A stretch of DNA of 64,000 bases from contig OZ242384.1 in the NCBI GenBank assembly GCA_965208965.1, positions 5,084,001 through 5,148,000 on the forward strand, read 5' to 3'. Source of the stretch: Bin5 sp965208965 (GTDB lineage: Bacteria; Chloroflexota; Anaerolineae; Caldilineales; Caldilineaceae). Positions 9,186-16,610 of this stretch are shown here, in pieces; position 1 is the first letter of the stretch; every line of letters starts with the position of its first letter. The notes under the pieces are model-generated. The model searched no databases, was not told the origin of the DNA, and saw nothing but the letters and a program-made list of their open reading frames with translations. Both the position numbers and the translations under genes were made by a program.

Positions 9186-10325
9186 CTATTGGTCCACGAC
9201 CGAGCCGTCCGCGTGCAGGCGCGTTTTTACTTCGCGCGGGGAATAGGGATGGCGCTCGGCAGCGTCCTCGGCCAGTTCGATGCCGATGCCGGGCGCGTCG
9301 GGGATGATTAGGAAGCCGTCTTCCTCGGTCAGGGCTGTCTTGACGATTTCGCTCTTCGGCGGCTCATTTTCGCCTATGGGGTACTCCTGCAGCGCGAAGT
9401 TGGGAATGCAGGCGGCTAGCTGTATGCAGGCGGCGGTGCTGACCGGGCTGAGCGGATTGTGAGGGACAACCTGCACGTGGAACGCTTCTGCCAGGGCCGC
9501 AATCTTTTTGGCGTGGCTCAGCCCGCCCACCATGCAGACGTCGGGGCGCACGAACTGGACTGCGCCGCGTTGCAGTAGCGCCTGGAACTCCCAGATGCTG
9601 TGAAGACGTTCGCCTGTGGCGATCGGAATGCCGATCTTGGAGGCTACAAGCGCCATTTCGTCCAGGTTGTCAGGCGTGACGGGGTCCTCGTAGAAGAAGG
9701 GGTGGTAAGGTTCGATGCCCCGTCCCAGCACAATGGCTTCGCTGGGGGTCAGGCGCCGGTGGATCTCGATGCACAGGTCCACGTCGCGGCCCACTGCCTG
9801 CCGGTAGGCGGCCACGGTCTCGATGGCGTCCTCGATCATGTTCACGTGGGTCTTGAAGTATGGGAGGTCGCGGCTGTCGTCGAGGAAGGGCGTCAGGTGA
9901 CCTACGGCAGTGAAGCCCCGCTCCCTGGCGTCTGCGCAGCCGGCGATCAGCTCCTCCTTGGTCTCACCGAAGACATGGTAGTAGACGCGAGCCTTGTCGC
10001 GCACTTTGCCGCCGAGCAGTTGGTAGGCGGGCACGCCGAAATGCTTGCCGGCGATATCCCATAGGGCGATGTCGACGGCGCTGAGCGCTCCCATCACTGC
10101 CGCCCCGCGAAAGTGGCTCCAGCGGTACAGATACTGCCAGTGGTGTTCGATTCTCAGGGGGTCCTGGCCGATCAGGTAGCGCTTGAAGGTCTCCACCGCG
10201 CCGGCTGATGCCTCGAGGAAGCCCCAGGCGCCGGACTCGCCCAGACCGGTGATGCCGGCGTCCGTATCCACTTCTACGAACAGATATCGGTCTACGAAAA
10301 TGGTGCGGACATCGGTGATCTTCAT
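9186..10325 (-). CDS. Enolase-superfamily dehydratase (mandelate racemase/galactonate dehydratase-like)
   Basis: A 379-residue member of the mandelate racemase/muconate lactonising group. These are Mg-dependent TIM barrels that abstract the alpha proton of sugar acids and dehydrate them. Metal and acid-base features are visible: CIEIHRRL, FYEDPVTPDN, ATGERLHS and VVPHNPLSP. The order and the C-terminal PDAPGIGIE resemble the D-galactonate/mannonate dehydratase subgroups. An AAGGAGAGG ribosome site precedes the ATG. It is the last gene of the msrA-amidohydrolase-sulfatase operon, 12 bases after the sulfatase, so the pathway probably degrades a sulfated sugar acid. The exact substrate cannot be assigned. 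Confidence 0.88.
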   Translation of the reverse strand: MKITDVRTIFVDRYLFVEVDTDAGITGLGESGAWGFLEASAGAVETFKRYLIGQDPLRIEHHWQYLYRWSHFRGAAVMGALSAVDIALWDIAGKHFGVPAYQLLGGKVRDKARVYYHVFGETKEELIAGCADARERGFTAVGHLTPFLDDSRDLPYFKTHVNMIEDAIETVAAYRQAVGRDVDLCIEIHRRLTPSEAIVLGRGIEPYHPFFYEDPVTPDNLDEMALVASKIGIPIATGERLHSIWEFQALLQRGAVQFVRPDVCMVGGLSHAKKIAALAEAFHVQVVPHNPLSPVSTAACIQLAACIPNFALQEYPIGENEPPKSEIVKTALTEEDGFLIIPDAPGIGIELAEDAAERHPYSPREVKTRLHADGSVVDQ

Positions 10326-10337
10326 TGCAACCTCTCC

Positions 10338-11768
10338 TTAACGGCTGTTCAAGGCCCAGTCCTTCGTGGTCAGTCCGCTGCGGATACGCCACGCCAGCAG
10401 CGCCCGGAGAAGCTCGTCCTTGCGCGCCGAGTGAGCAGGGTCGTCCCACAAGTTGTCGACCTCCTCGGGATCATTGACCAGATCGAACAACTGCCCGAAA
10501 TCCTCGCCGACAAAGTGGACCAATTTCCATTCTTTGGTTCGCGCCATCGACATGTATTCGGTAGGCAGAATCCCATCTCGGCAGTGCTCGGCAAAAGCGA
10601 TCTCCCGCCCCGGCCACTCCTCACCTTCAAGCGCAGGCAGCAAGGACTCGGCTTCGAAGTCCTCGGGGATCTGAACCCCCGCCAGTTCAAGAACTGTCGG
10701 CCCCAGATCGAAGAGGGAGCAGAGCTGGTCCAGCGAGCGGCCGCCGTTGAAGCGGCCGGGCGCCCACACGACTGTAGGTACGCGCGTGATGGTGTCGTAC
10801 ATGGTCCACTTCTGGCTGTGGCCGTGATCGCCGAGACAATCGCCATGGTCCGATGTGAAGATGACGACAGCATTCTCAAGGTAGTCCTGCTCCTCCAGTG
10901 CGGCCAGCAGCTCGCCCACTTTCTCGTCGATCATCGAGACGTTCGCCATGTAGTAGGCGCGCTGGCGATGGCGCTGCTCGGACGTCGGGTCCAGGAGGTG
11001 TACCACTGAATCGTGATCTACTTCTGAATTGTGGACGCGCATTTCATGGAAGGGGGGCGGCTGTCCGGCGAGATCCTCCTCTGTTGCCTCCTGGATGGGA
11101 AGGTCTTTGTCCAGGTAGTCCCGGCTGAACCGGGGGGTGGGGTCGTATGGTGGATGGGGGCCGGGGAAGCCGACCTGCAGGAAGAGTGGGCCGTCGGCCT
11201 TGGGCTTGTTGCGAACCCACCAGGTTGCGAAGTCGCCCACAAACATGTCAGAGTGAAGGTCCTCGGGCAGGTCCCAGTCGAAGGCGCCGAGGCTGTCCGC
11301 ATAGTCGGCGCGCTGCCGGTACAGAACGCGCTGCTGCTTTACCTGGCCGCGGGCGCGCAGCGCCTTGTCCCATTCGTCGAAATAGTAGCGGCCTTCGAGG
11401 TAGCGGTCCTTGTTCTCGACAACGTACCGCTCGTGGAATCCAAGCGGCGTCTCGAAAGGGGAAGTGTGCATTTTGCCCACGTTGACGCAATGGTAGCCGC
11501 TCGCGCTCAGGTCCTCCACCCACGAGCTTGTCCAGCGATCGCCGTTCTTGAGGATGCCGGTGGTGTGAGGATAGTAGCCGGTGAAGAGACTGGCGCGCGC
11601 CGGTGCACACGAGGGCGCGGTGATGTGGCAGTTGGTAAAGCTCACCCCCTCGCGCACCAGGCGGTCCAGGTTGGGGGTCTCCACGTAGTCGAAGCCCAAC
11701 GCGGCGATCGTGTCGAAACGCTGTTGGTCGGTGATGATCAGTATTATGTTGGGACGACTGTCGGCCAT
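10338..11768 (-). CDS. Type I sulfatase (arylsulfatase-like)
   Basis: Alkaline-phosphatase-fold hydrolase that removes sulfate esters, probably from a carbohydrate. The N-terminal IILIITDQQRFDT metal-binding strand is followed by CAPARASLFTG, a CxPxR formylglycine motif with the Cys to be oxidised near residue 54. The TSDHGDCLGDHG segment near two-thirds of the protein gives further metal ligands. About 476 residues from ATG 11768, which has a GAGGAG ribosome site. The alternative ATG at 11795 overlaps the upstream amidohydrolase stop (TAATG). No signal peptide is apparent, which suggests a cytoplasmic enzyme. No formylglycine-generating enzyme is in the window. Confidence 0.93.
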   Translation of the reverse strand: MADSRPNIILIITDQQRFDTIAALGFDYVETPNLDRLVREGVSFTNCHITAPSCAPARASLFTGYYPHTTGILKNGDRWTSSWVEDLSASGYHCVNVGKMHTSPFETPLGFHERYVVENKDRYLEGRYYFDEWDKALRARGQVKQQRVLYRQRADYADSLGAFDWDLPEDLHSDMFVGDFATWWVRNKPKADGPLFLQVGFPGPHPPYDPTPRFSRDYLDKDLPIQEATEEDLAGQPPPFHEMRVHNSEVDHDSVVHLLDPTSEQRHRQRAYYMANVSMIDEKVGELLAALEEQDYLENAVVIFTSDHGDCLGDHGHSQKWTMYDTITRVPTVVWAPGRFNGGRSLDQLCSLFDLGPTVLELAGVQIPEDFEAESLLPALEGEEWPGREIAFAEHCRDGILPTEYMSMARTKEWKLVHFVGEDFGQLFDLVNDPEEVDNLWDDPAHSARKDELLRALLAWRIRSGLTTKDWALNSR

Positions 11769-11794
11769 CCGGCTCGGCTCCTCACTGGCTGGCA

Positions 11795-13093
11795 TTAAGC
11801 CGCGGCGGCGCGCAGGATCTGCTTCTTCGCGTCGACGCGGAAACATTCGTACTGATTGTCGCGCATGTAGCGCCGCGATAGGTCGATTGCCTGGGCCTCT
11901 GTGAGGAGACCTTCGGATATTTCATCCTGCATGACCCTCGTGAACCAGTTACGCGCCTGCTTGGCGTAGGCGAGGGCCGCGCCCGGGTAGCCGGTATCGC
12001 CGCCGAAGAGGAAAAGCTTGTTTGAAGGGGCAGCGTGGATAAATCGGCGGACGAACTCCATGGAGCTGTAGGGGTTTATGCTCCAGGCCCAACAGAGGTC
12101 CGCGTAGACGTTGGGATAATGCTTCGCCAGCGCGACCAGCTCCTCCGTATACGGGTAGGCGATGTGCATGAGGACGAAACGGGCATCTGGGTACTTTGCA
12201 AGCAGGGGGCAGAGATTGCCGCTGCGAATGTAGTCCACCGGCATGCGGCTGTGACCGGCATAGTACCCGGTGTGGATCTTCATTGGCAGGTCATGTTCAA
12301 TGCACAGTTCCACGCCCCGTGCCCAGCACCAGTCGCCCAGGCAGAGCCTGGCGGCTTCGTCGAGCCCCTCGCCGTCTCGCAGATAAATGTCGAGGGCCTT
12401 TGCAGCCTCGGCGTCGCTGCGCTCTTCCCAGCGCAGAGTGCGGTTGTAGGCGTGCTGCGACTTCACGGCGATTGCAGGAGAGAAGGATTTAGCGAAAATG
12501 GTCTCCATTACACGCTTGAGGGAATGGAGGTCGGACACTTCCAGGCCGGTGTGTTGTGCGATCTCTTCGTGATTGGGCCTTCCTGAGCAAAAGTCGACCC
12601 AGGAGATGTCATAGAAGAAAAAGTCGGGCCCGGACATGTCCGGCACGACGGTCATTGACTTGGCGTCGGTCTGGATATGGTCCAGATTCGCTTCGTCCCC
12701 GAGCAGGCGCAGGCGTACACCCGGTTGGATGAGATCGGCGTTCTTCTCTTGTGCGGCAGCGATTGAATCGGGAGTCAGTTCATCGATGCCGTAGAGGTCC
12801 TTTGCGATGATACGCACGGCCTCGCCGTAGCCGGTATGCTGAACCCTCGCCCAGGCCTCTTGTATCGGGGCGAAGCGGGCGGCCACGTCATGGTCCGACG
12901 GATCGAATAGACTGTCGAGCGCCTCTTGAGAGGCACCGGCTACGAACAGGTCGGCGTGAACATAGTTCTGGAAGAGCTGACAAAGAATGTCGGGGCGCTC
13001 ATCCAGGTAGTCCGCTTCAAACCGCATATGTTCATGTGTGTCGACGAGCGGCGTCTGTTGGATGACGGCGGCGATATCTGTTTTTGAGGACAT
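11795..13093 (-). CDS. Amidohydrolase family protein
   Basis: A TIM-barrel metal-dependent hydrolase of about 432 residues. PLVDTHEHMRFE near the N-terminus carries the HxH-like metal pair, MKIHTGYY and FVLMHIAYPY supply later His ligands, and LFGGDTGYPG contains the C-terminal Asp expected of the amidohydrolase superfamily. The frame is open far upstream, but ATG 13093 is preferred since the upstream part overlaps msrA and looks unlike the family. It lies five bases after msrA and overlaps the possible sulfatase start. In a sugar-acid operon it may act as a lactonase, decarboxylase or isomerase-like enzyme; this is a guess. Confidence 0.85.
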   Translation of the reverse strand: MSSKTDIAAVIQQTPLVDTHEHMRFEADYLDERPDILCQLFQNYVHADLFVAGASQEALDSLFDPSDHDVAARFAPIQEAWARVQHTGYGEAVRIIAKDLYGIDELTPDSIAAAQEKNADLIQPGVRLRLLGDEANLDHIQTDAKSMTVVPDMSGPDFFFYDISWVDFCSGRPNHEEIAQHTGLEVSDLHSLKRVMETIFAKSFSPAIAVKSQHAYNRTLRWEERSDAEAAKALDIYLRDGEGLDEAARLCLGDWCWARGVELCIEHDLPMKIHTGYYAGHSRMPVDYIRSGNLCPLLAKYPDARFVLMHIAYPYTEELVALAKHYPNVYADLCWAWSINPYSSMEFVRRFIHAAPSNKLFLFGGDTGYPGAALAYAKQARNWFTRVMQDEISEGLLTEAQAIDLSRRYMRDNQYECFRVDAKKQILRAAAA

Positions 13094-13098
13094 GGGCG

Positions 13099-13650
13099 CT
13101 AACTCGCTTTCAGCTTGGCCTGCCACTGCTTTCGGAACTTTTTCACCTTGGGACGGATAACGAAGAGGCAGTAGGGCTGTAAGCCATTGTCTCGGTAGTA
13201 GTTCTGATGATAAGACTCGGCGACGTAAAATGTGTCGAGCGGGACCAGCTCGGTAACGATCGGCGCGTCCCAAATCTGCGGGGCGTACTCGCGGATCATC
13301 TCCTCAGCAACCTTTTTCTGCTCCTCGTCATGGTAGAGAATGACCGAGCGGTATTGGGGCCCAACGTCATTGCCCTGGCGGTTGGGCGTGGTCGGGTCGT
13401 GAGAGGTGAAGAAGACTTCAAGGATCTCACGGAACGAAACCACCGACGGATCAAAAGTGACCTGGATCACCTCGGCGTGGCCGGTGGTCTTCGTACAAAT
13501 CTGCTCATAAGTGGGGTTGTGTACGTGGCCGCCGGCGTAACCGGATACCACCTGATCTACGCCGGTGAGCTCTTCATAGAGAGGTTCCAGGCACCAGAAG
13601 CAGCCTCCACCCAGCGTGGCTGTTTCCTGAGAATTTGCTCCATTGGTCAT
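13099..13650 (-). CDS. msrA: Peptide-methionine (S)-S-oxide reductase
   Basis: MsrA reduces the S epimer of methionine sulfoxide in proteins. The GGGCFWC active-site motif is near residue 15, followed by the conserved GYAGGHVHNPTYEQIC and GHAEVIQVTFDP blocks. The C-terminal segment ends in the lysine-rich tail common in the family. ATG 13650 is chosen over ATG 13671 because GGGAGA stands at good spacing before it. It appears to be the first gene of the minus-strand operon with the amidohydrolase, sulfatase and dehydratase, which is an unusual partnership. Confidence 0.96.
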   Translation of the reverse strand: MTNGANSQETATLGGGCFWCLEPLYEELTGVDQVVSGYAGGHVHNPTYEQICTKTTGHAEVIQVTFDPSVVSFREILEVFFTSHDPTTPNRQGNDVGPQYRSVILYHDEEQKKVAEEMIREYAPQIWDAPIVTELVPLDTFYVAESYHQNYYRDNGLQPYCLFVIRPKVKKFRKQWQAKLKAS

Positions 13651-13955
13651 CGCGTCTTCTCCCAAACTCAACTGTTCTGCGGTAGCTCTTTCACGGGAAT
13701 ACGACAGTTGCCTGCAGTTGCCTGACCAGAGTCCTCGTTCTTGGCGGCAGGCCCGGCAGATGAGTGTATCTTACCGCACAAGGAGACCGAGTCCAACCGG
13801 ACCGGGTTGATTCTGCCAGCCCGCGCACTGACCCTGCCAACTTGCGAAGCGGGCAATCTGTGTTATGTTTCTGACGCAGATGAACTGTAACAGGCGTGGC
13901 ACGCGAGTCTCCTTCTATTGGCCGCTGCCGCTGAATACATTAGCCGAGGAAAGAG
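13651..13955. other. Intergenic region, 305 bases
   Basis: Divergent spacer between msrA and the mannonate-dehydratase homologue. It holds the tandem 10-mer and, on the plus strand, a weak TTGCGA-N16-TATGTT promoter candidate (13842-13869). Nothing else was recognised. Confidence 0.5.
13705..13724. repeat. Perfect tandem 10-mer upstream of msrA
   Basis: CAGTTGCCTG occurs twice in direct succession (13705-13714 and 13715-13724), 55-74 bases before the msrA start. The 10-base period is close to one helical turn, so a regulatory site is possible. Confidence 0.5.
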
Positions 13956-14939
13956 ATGATGATTCGAATCGCTGAGATGCTGCCGGCACAACCTTCCCCA
14001 CTGTGGACACTCGTCAAACAGTGCGGCGTAAACTATGCCGTGGGCTCGATGGACATGTCCACCATCGATCATCCGGACCCGGACATGAAGCCTTGGGGCT
14101 TCATGAGTCTGGCGCGGGTGAAAGGCGCCTACGAGAATGCAGGCTTTCGGCTGGAGGTGCTGGAGAGCCGGCCTCCGTTGGACAAGGCGAAGCTGGGGCT
14201 GCCCGGGCGCGACGAACAGATCGAGACGGTCTGTGAACTGCTTCGCAATATGGGCCGGTTGGGCATCCCCATCTGGTGCAGCGAATGGATGCCGGTGTTC
14301 AACTGGATGCGCACGGCGACCACGATCCCGGAGCGGGGCGGGGCGCTGGTAACAGGATTTGACTACGACGTGATGCGCAACGCGCCTCTGACACCCTACG
14401 GCGAGGTCGGCGAAGAGCAGCTGTGGGACAATCTGAAATACTTTCTTGAGGCGGTGGTGCCGGTGGCGGAGGAGGCCGGGGTTAAGATGGCGATGCACCC
14501 CGACGATCCTCCTCTTTCACCGATCCGGGGCCTGGGCCGGATCATGCGCAGCGTGGAAAACTTCCAGCGCCTGATCGATCTGGTACCCAGTCCGGCCAAT
14601 GGCATCTGCTTGTGCCAGGGAAACTTTACACTGATGACCGACGACCTGCCGGACGTGATCCGCCGCTTCGGCGCCCAGGACAGGATCTATTTTGTCCACT
14701 TCCGCGACGTACAGGGCGTGCCGGAAAAGTTCAACGAGACCTTTCACGACAACGGAAAGACGGACATGCTCGCCTGCATGAAGGCCTACCGAGAGATAGG
14801 CTTCGAGGGCGTGTTGCGGCCCGACCATGTGCCGACGATGGAGGGCGACAGCAACGAAGATGCCGGCTACTCTTCGATCGGCAGGCTGTATGCCATCGGC
14901 TACATACGCGGCCTGCGGCAGGCGGTTTACGCCGCCTAG
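13956..14939 (+). CDS. Mannonate dehydratase family (UxuA-like)
   Basis: A 327-residue TIM-barrel protein matching the UxuA family, which dehydrates D-mannonate to 2-keto-3-deoxygluconate in hexuronate breakdown. Family blocks are MHPDDPPL (metal His/Asp), a Cys in ICLCQGNF, a VHFRDVQG strand, FHDNGKTDM and RPDHVPTMEGD near the C-terminus. It is somewhat shorter than E. coli UxuA and lacks some insertions, as in many environmental homologues. Two adjacent ATG codons begin the frame; an AGGAAAGAG ribosome site precedes them. It lies next to the sulfatase operon and convergent with an acetyl-xylan esterase, which fits uronate-containing polysaccharide use. Confidence 0.88.
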   Translation: MMIRIAEMLPAQPSPLWTLVKQCGVNYAVGSMDMSTIDHPDPDMKPWGFMSLARVKGAYENAGFRLEVLESRPPLDKAKLGLPGRDEQIETVCELLRNMGRLGIPIWCSEWMPVFNWMRTATTIPERGGALVTGFDYDVMRNAPLTPYGEVGEEQLWDNLKYFLEAVVPVAEEAGVKMAMHPDDPPLSPIRGLGRIMRSVENFQRLIDLVPSPANGICLCQGNFTLMTDDLPDVIRRFGAQDRIYFVHFRDVQGVPEKFNETFHDNGKTDMLACMKAYREIGFEGVLRPDHVPTMEGDSNEDAGYSSIGRLYAIGYIRGLRQAVYAA

Positions 14940-14951
14940 CCTTCACCTCTC

Positions 14952-15917
14952 CTACATCTCCAGCATCCACTGGAAGATCATGTCGTCGAAGTCGGGCAGT
15001 TTTTCGTGGCCGTAGTCCGGGTAGATAACTGTCCGTTTTGCCGACCTTATCTTGTTGAAAGCGGCATACTGTGTGGAAGGCGGGCAGACCTGGTCCATGA
15101 GGCCTACCCCCATCAGCACCTCGGCGCGAATCCGTGACGCCAGGTGCTGGACGTCGATGTAGCCTAGGCGGGTGAAGACCTCCTCCTCCCGTTCATGGCG
15201 GGGATCGAAGTTGCGGAACCACTCCCTCAGCTCGGCGTAGGCGTTCTGGTCCAAGTCGAGGTCCCAGACCCGCTTGTAGTCGCACAGGAAGGGAAAGATG
15301 GGAGCCGCCCGTTTCACGCGCGGCTCCAGCGAGACGCAGGCCAGGGTGAGGCCCCCGCCCTGGCTGCCGCCGGTTGCGCCGACGCGGTCCGCGTCCACAT
15401 CATCCATTTCCATTACGATCTGCGCCAGCCGGGCAGTATCCAGGAAAGTGTGGCGGTAGAGGAGATCATCGGGTTCGCCTGCGAGGCCGCGCACGATGTG
15501 TCCGCGCAGCGTCCAGCCCGGAACGCCGCCGACGTCTATCGATCGTCCTCCGCCTTGTCCGCGGCAGTCCATCGCGGCGACAGTGAACCCGGCCGCGGCA
15601 AAGCCCAGCTTGCTTTGCCAGTCGCCGGAGTTGCCGCTATAGCCGTGGAACATGAGCACGGCTGGGTGGGGTTCCTGTGCGTCGCGTGGCCGAAGCAGCT
15701 TGGCGTGAACGCGGGCGCCGCGCGTGCCGGTGAAATACAGGTGAGAGCATTCTGCATAGGGAGCCTGGAACTCGGCCGGAATGAGCTCCACATCGGGGTC
15801 GGTTGCTGCCAGTTCCGCAAGGGCGGAATCCCAATACTCGTCGAAGTCGGAGGGGCGCGGGTTGGTTCCCTGGTAGGTGGACAGCTTGTCCAGAGACATA
15901 TCAAACAGTAAAGGCAT
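14952..15917 (-). CDS. Acetyl-xylan esterase (CE7/AXE1 family)
   Basis: Alpha/beta hydrolase of the CE7 family that deacetylates xylo-oligosaccharides and cephalosporin C. The nucleophile elbow reads GGSQGGG, the oxyanion part VLMFHGYSGNSGDW, the acid Asp lies in GLMDQVCPPST and the His in YGHEKLPDF. Length is about 321 residues, as usual. The ATG at 15917 follows a GAAGGA ribosome site, whereas the upstream frame start (15962) gives an unconvincing N-terminus. No signal peptide, so it probably acts on imported oligosaccharides. Confidence 0.93.
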   Translation of the reverse strand: MPLLFDMSLDKLSTYQGTNPRPSDFDEYWDSALAELAATDPDVELIPAEFQAPYAECSHLYFTGTRGARVHAKLLRPRDAQEPHPAVLMFHGYSGNSGDWQSKLGFAAAGFTVAAMDCRGQGGGRSIDVGGVPGWTLRGHIVRGLAGEPDDLLYRHTFLDTARLAQIVMEMDDVDADRVGATGGSQGGGLTLACVSLEPRVKRAAPIFPFLCDYKRVWDLDLDQNAYAELREWFRNFDPRHEREEEVFTRLGYIDVQHLASRIRAEVLMGVGLMDQVCPPSTQYAAFNKIRSAKRTVIYPDYGHEKLPDFDDMIFQWMLEM

Positions 15918-16120
15918 TGTGTTTTCCTTCGCTATATCGGCGGATGGTGAGAGTTCCGGCAACTGTCGTCATTGTGATGCGTACTGCTCCTATTGTCGCG
16001 TCAGTGGAAGGCTGATTGCAAGTCGCATATGCTGACTGGTTTCATCCCGGAAGATCACCTCTCTGCAATCCACTCCCTCCTCGGGCTCTGAACGACCCGC
16101 CTCAACCCCCACAACTTCCG

Positions 16121-16145
16121 GTAGGGGCAGGCCTTGTGCCTGCCC
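16121..16145. repeat. REP-like palindrome
   Basis: GGGCAGGC (16125-16132) and GCCTGCCC (16138-16145) form a perfect 8-bp stem with a 5-base loop. The shape is that of a dispersed intergenic repeat unit. Only this copy is seen in the window. Confidence 0.45.
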
Positions 16146-16296
16146 TCCCAGCCAAGCCCCGCCACGTTCTGACCACTGACCCCTGCTGTTCCTACTTGTG
16201 CCTTCCCTCGCTCCTCACTTGCGTGCTGCCCCACGCCATAGCCTTACTTACTTCTGTCTCCTCTCCACTCTCGCCTCGCCCTTGCGCTTCTGGGTT

Positions 16297-16325
16297 TTGA
16301 CCTGCGCACCGTAATCGGTTAGGAT
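16297..16325 (+). promoter_or_regulatory. Putative promoter for the Asp-box protein gene
   Basis: TTGACC (16297-16302), 17 bases, TAGGAT (16320-16325), about 285 bases before the start codon. Fair match to sigma-70 consensus, but the leader would be long. Confidence 0.35.
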
Positions 16326-16610
16326 ATGCGCGCTCTGGCCTTTTGGCCCGTTTCCCGCTGCGAACTAGGGCAAACAAGACCAGAACGCTGAATCTCCCGA
16401 TCTACTAATTCAAATTAGGCTTGGAGCCCACTTCCTCGTTGGACCGAGTCGATTGCGCTCTACTGGTTGAGCATCAGCGCAAGGTACTCGTTGAGCGGAG
16501 TAGGTCAGAACCATCTTGGCCCCTTCAACTTTCACTGCCCATCGCCGCACCCCTGCTAGAAAGAGGTGCGATTTCGATACAGCCACACAATTCACGGAGA
16601 GAACACAAAG

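Larger units (their letters stand above)
15918..16610. other. Intergenic region, about 690 bases, with repeats
   Basis: No convincing gene. It contains a palindromic element at 16121-16145, a TGACCACTGACC motif at 16170-16181 whose complement recurs at 40.3 kb, and a TTGACC-N17-TAGGAT promoter candidate (16297-16325) pointing toward the propeller gene. Short frames here (for example 16016-16300) are proline-rich and look non-coding. Confidence 0.6.

Noticed and set aside
16016..16300. 94-codon frame in the 16 kb spacer
   Set aside because: Overlaps the palindrome and repeat motif and is proline/leucine-rich without a ribosome site.
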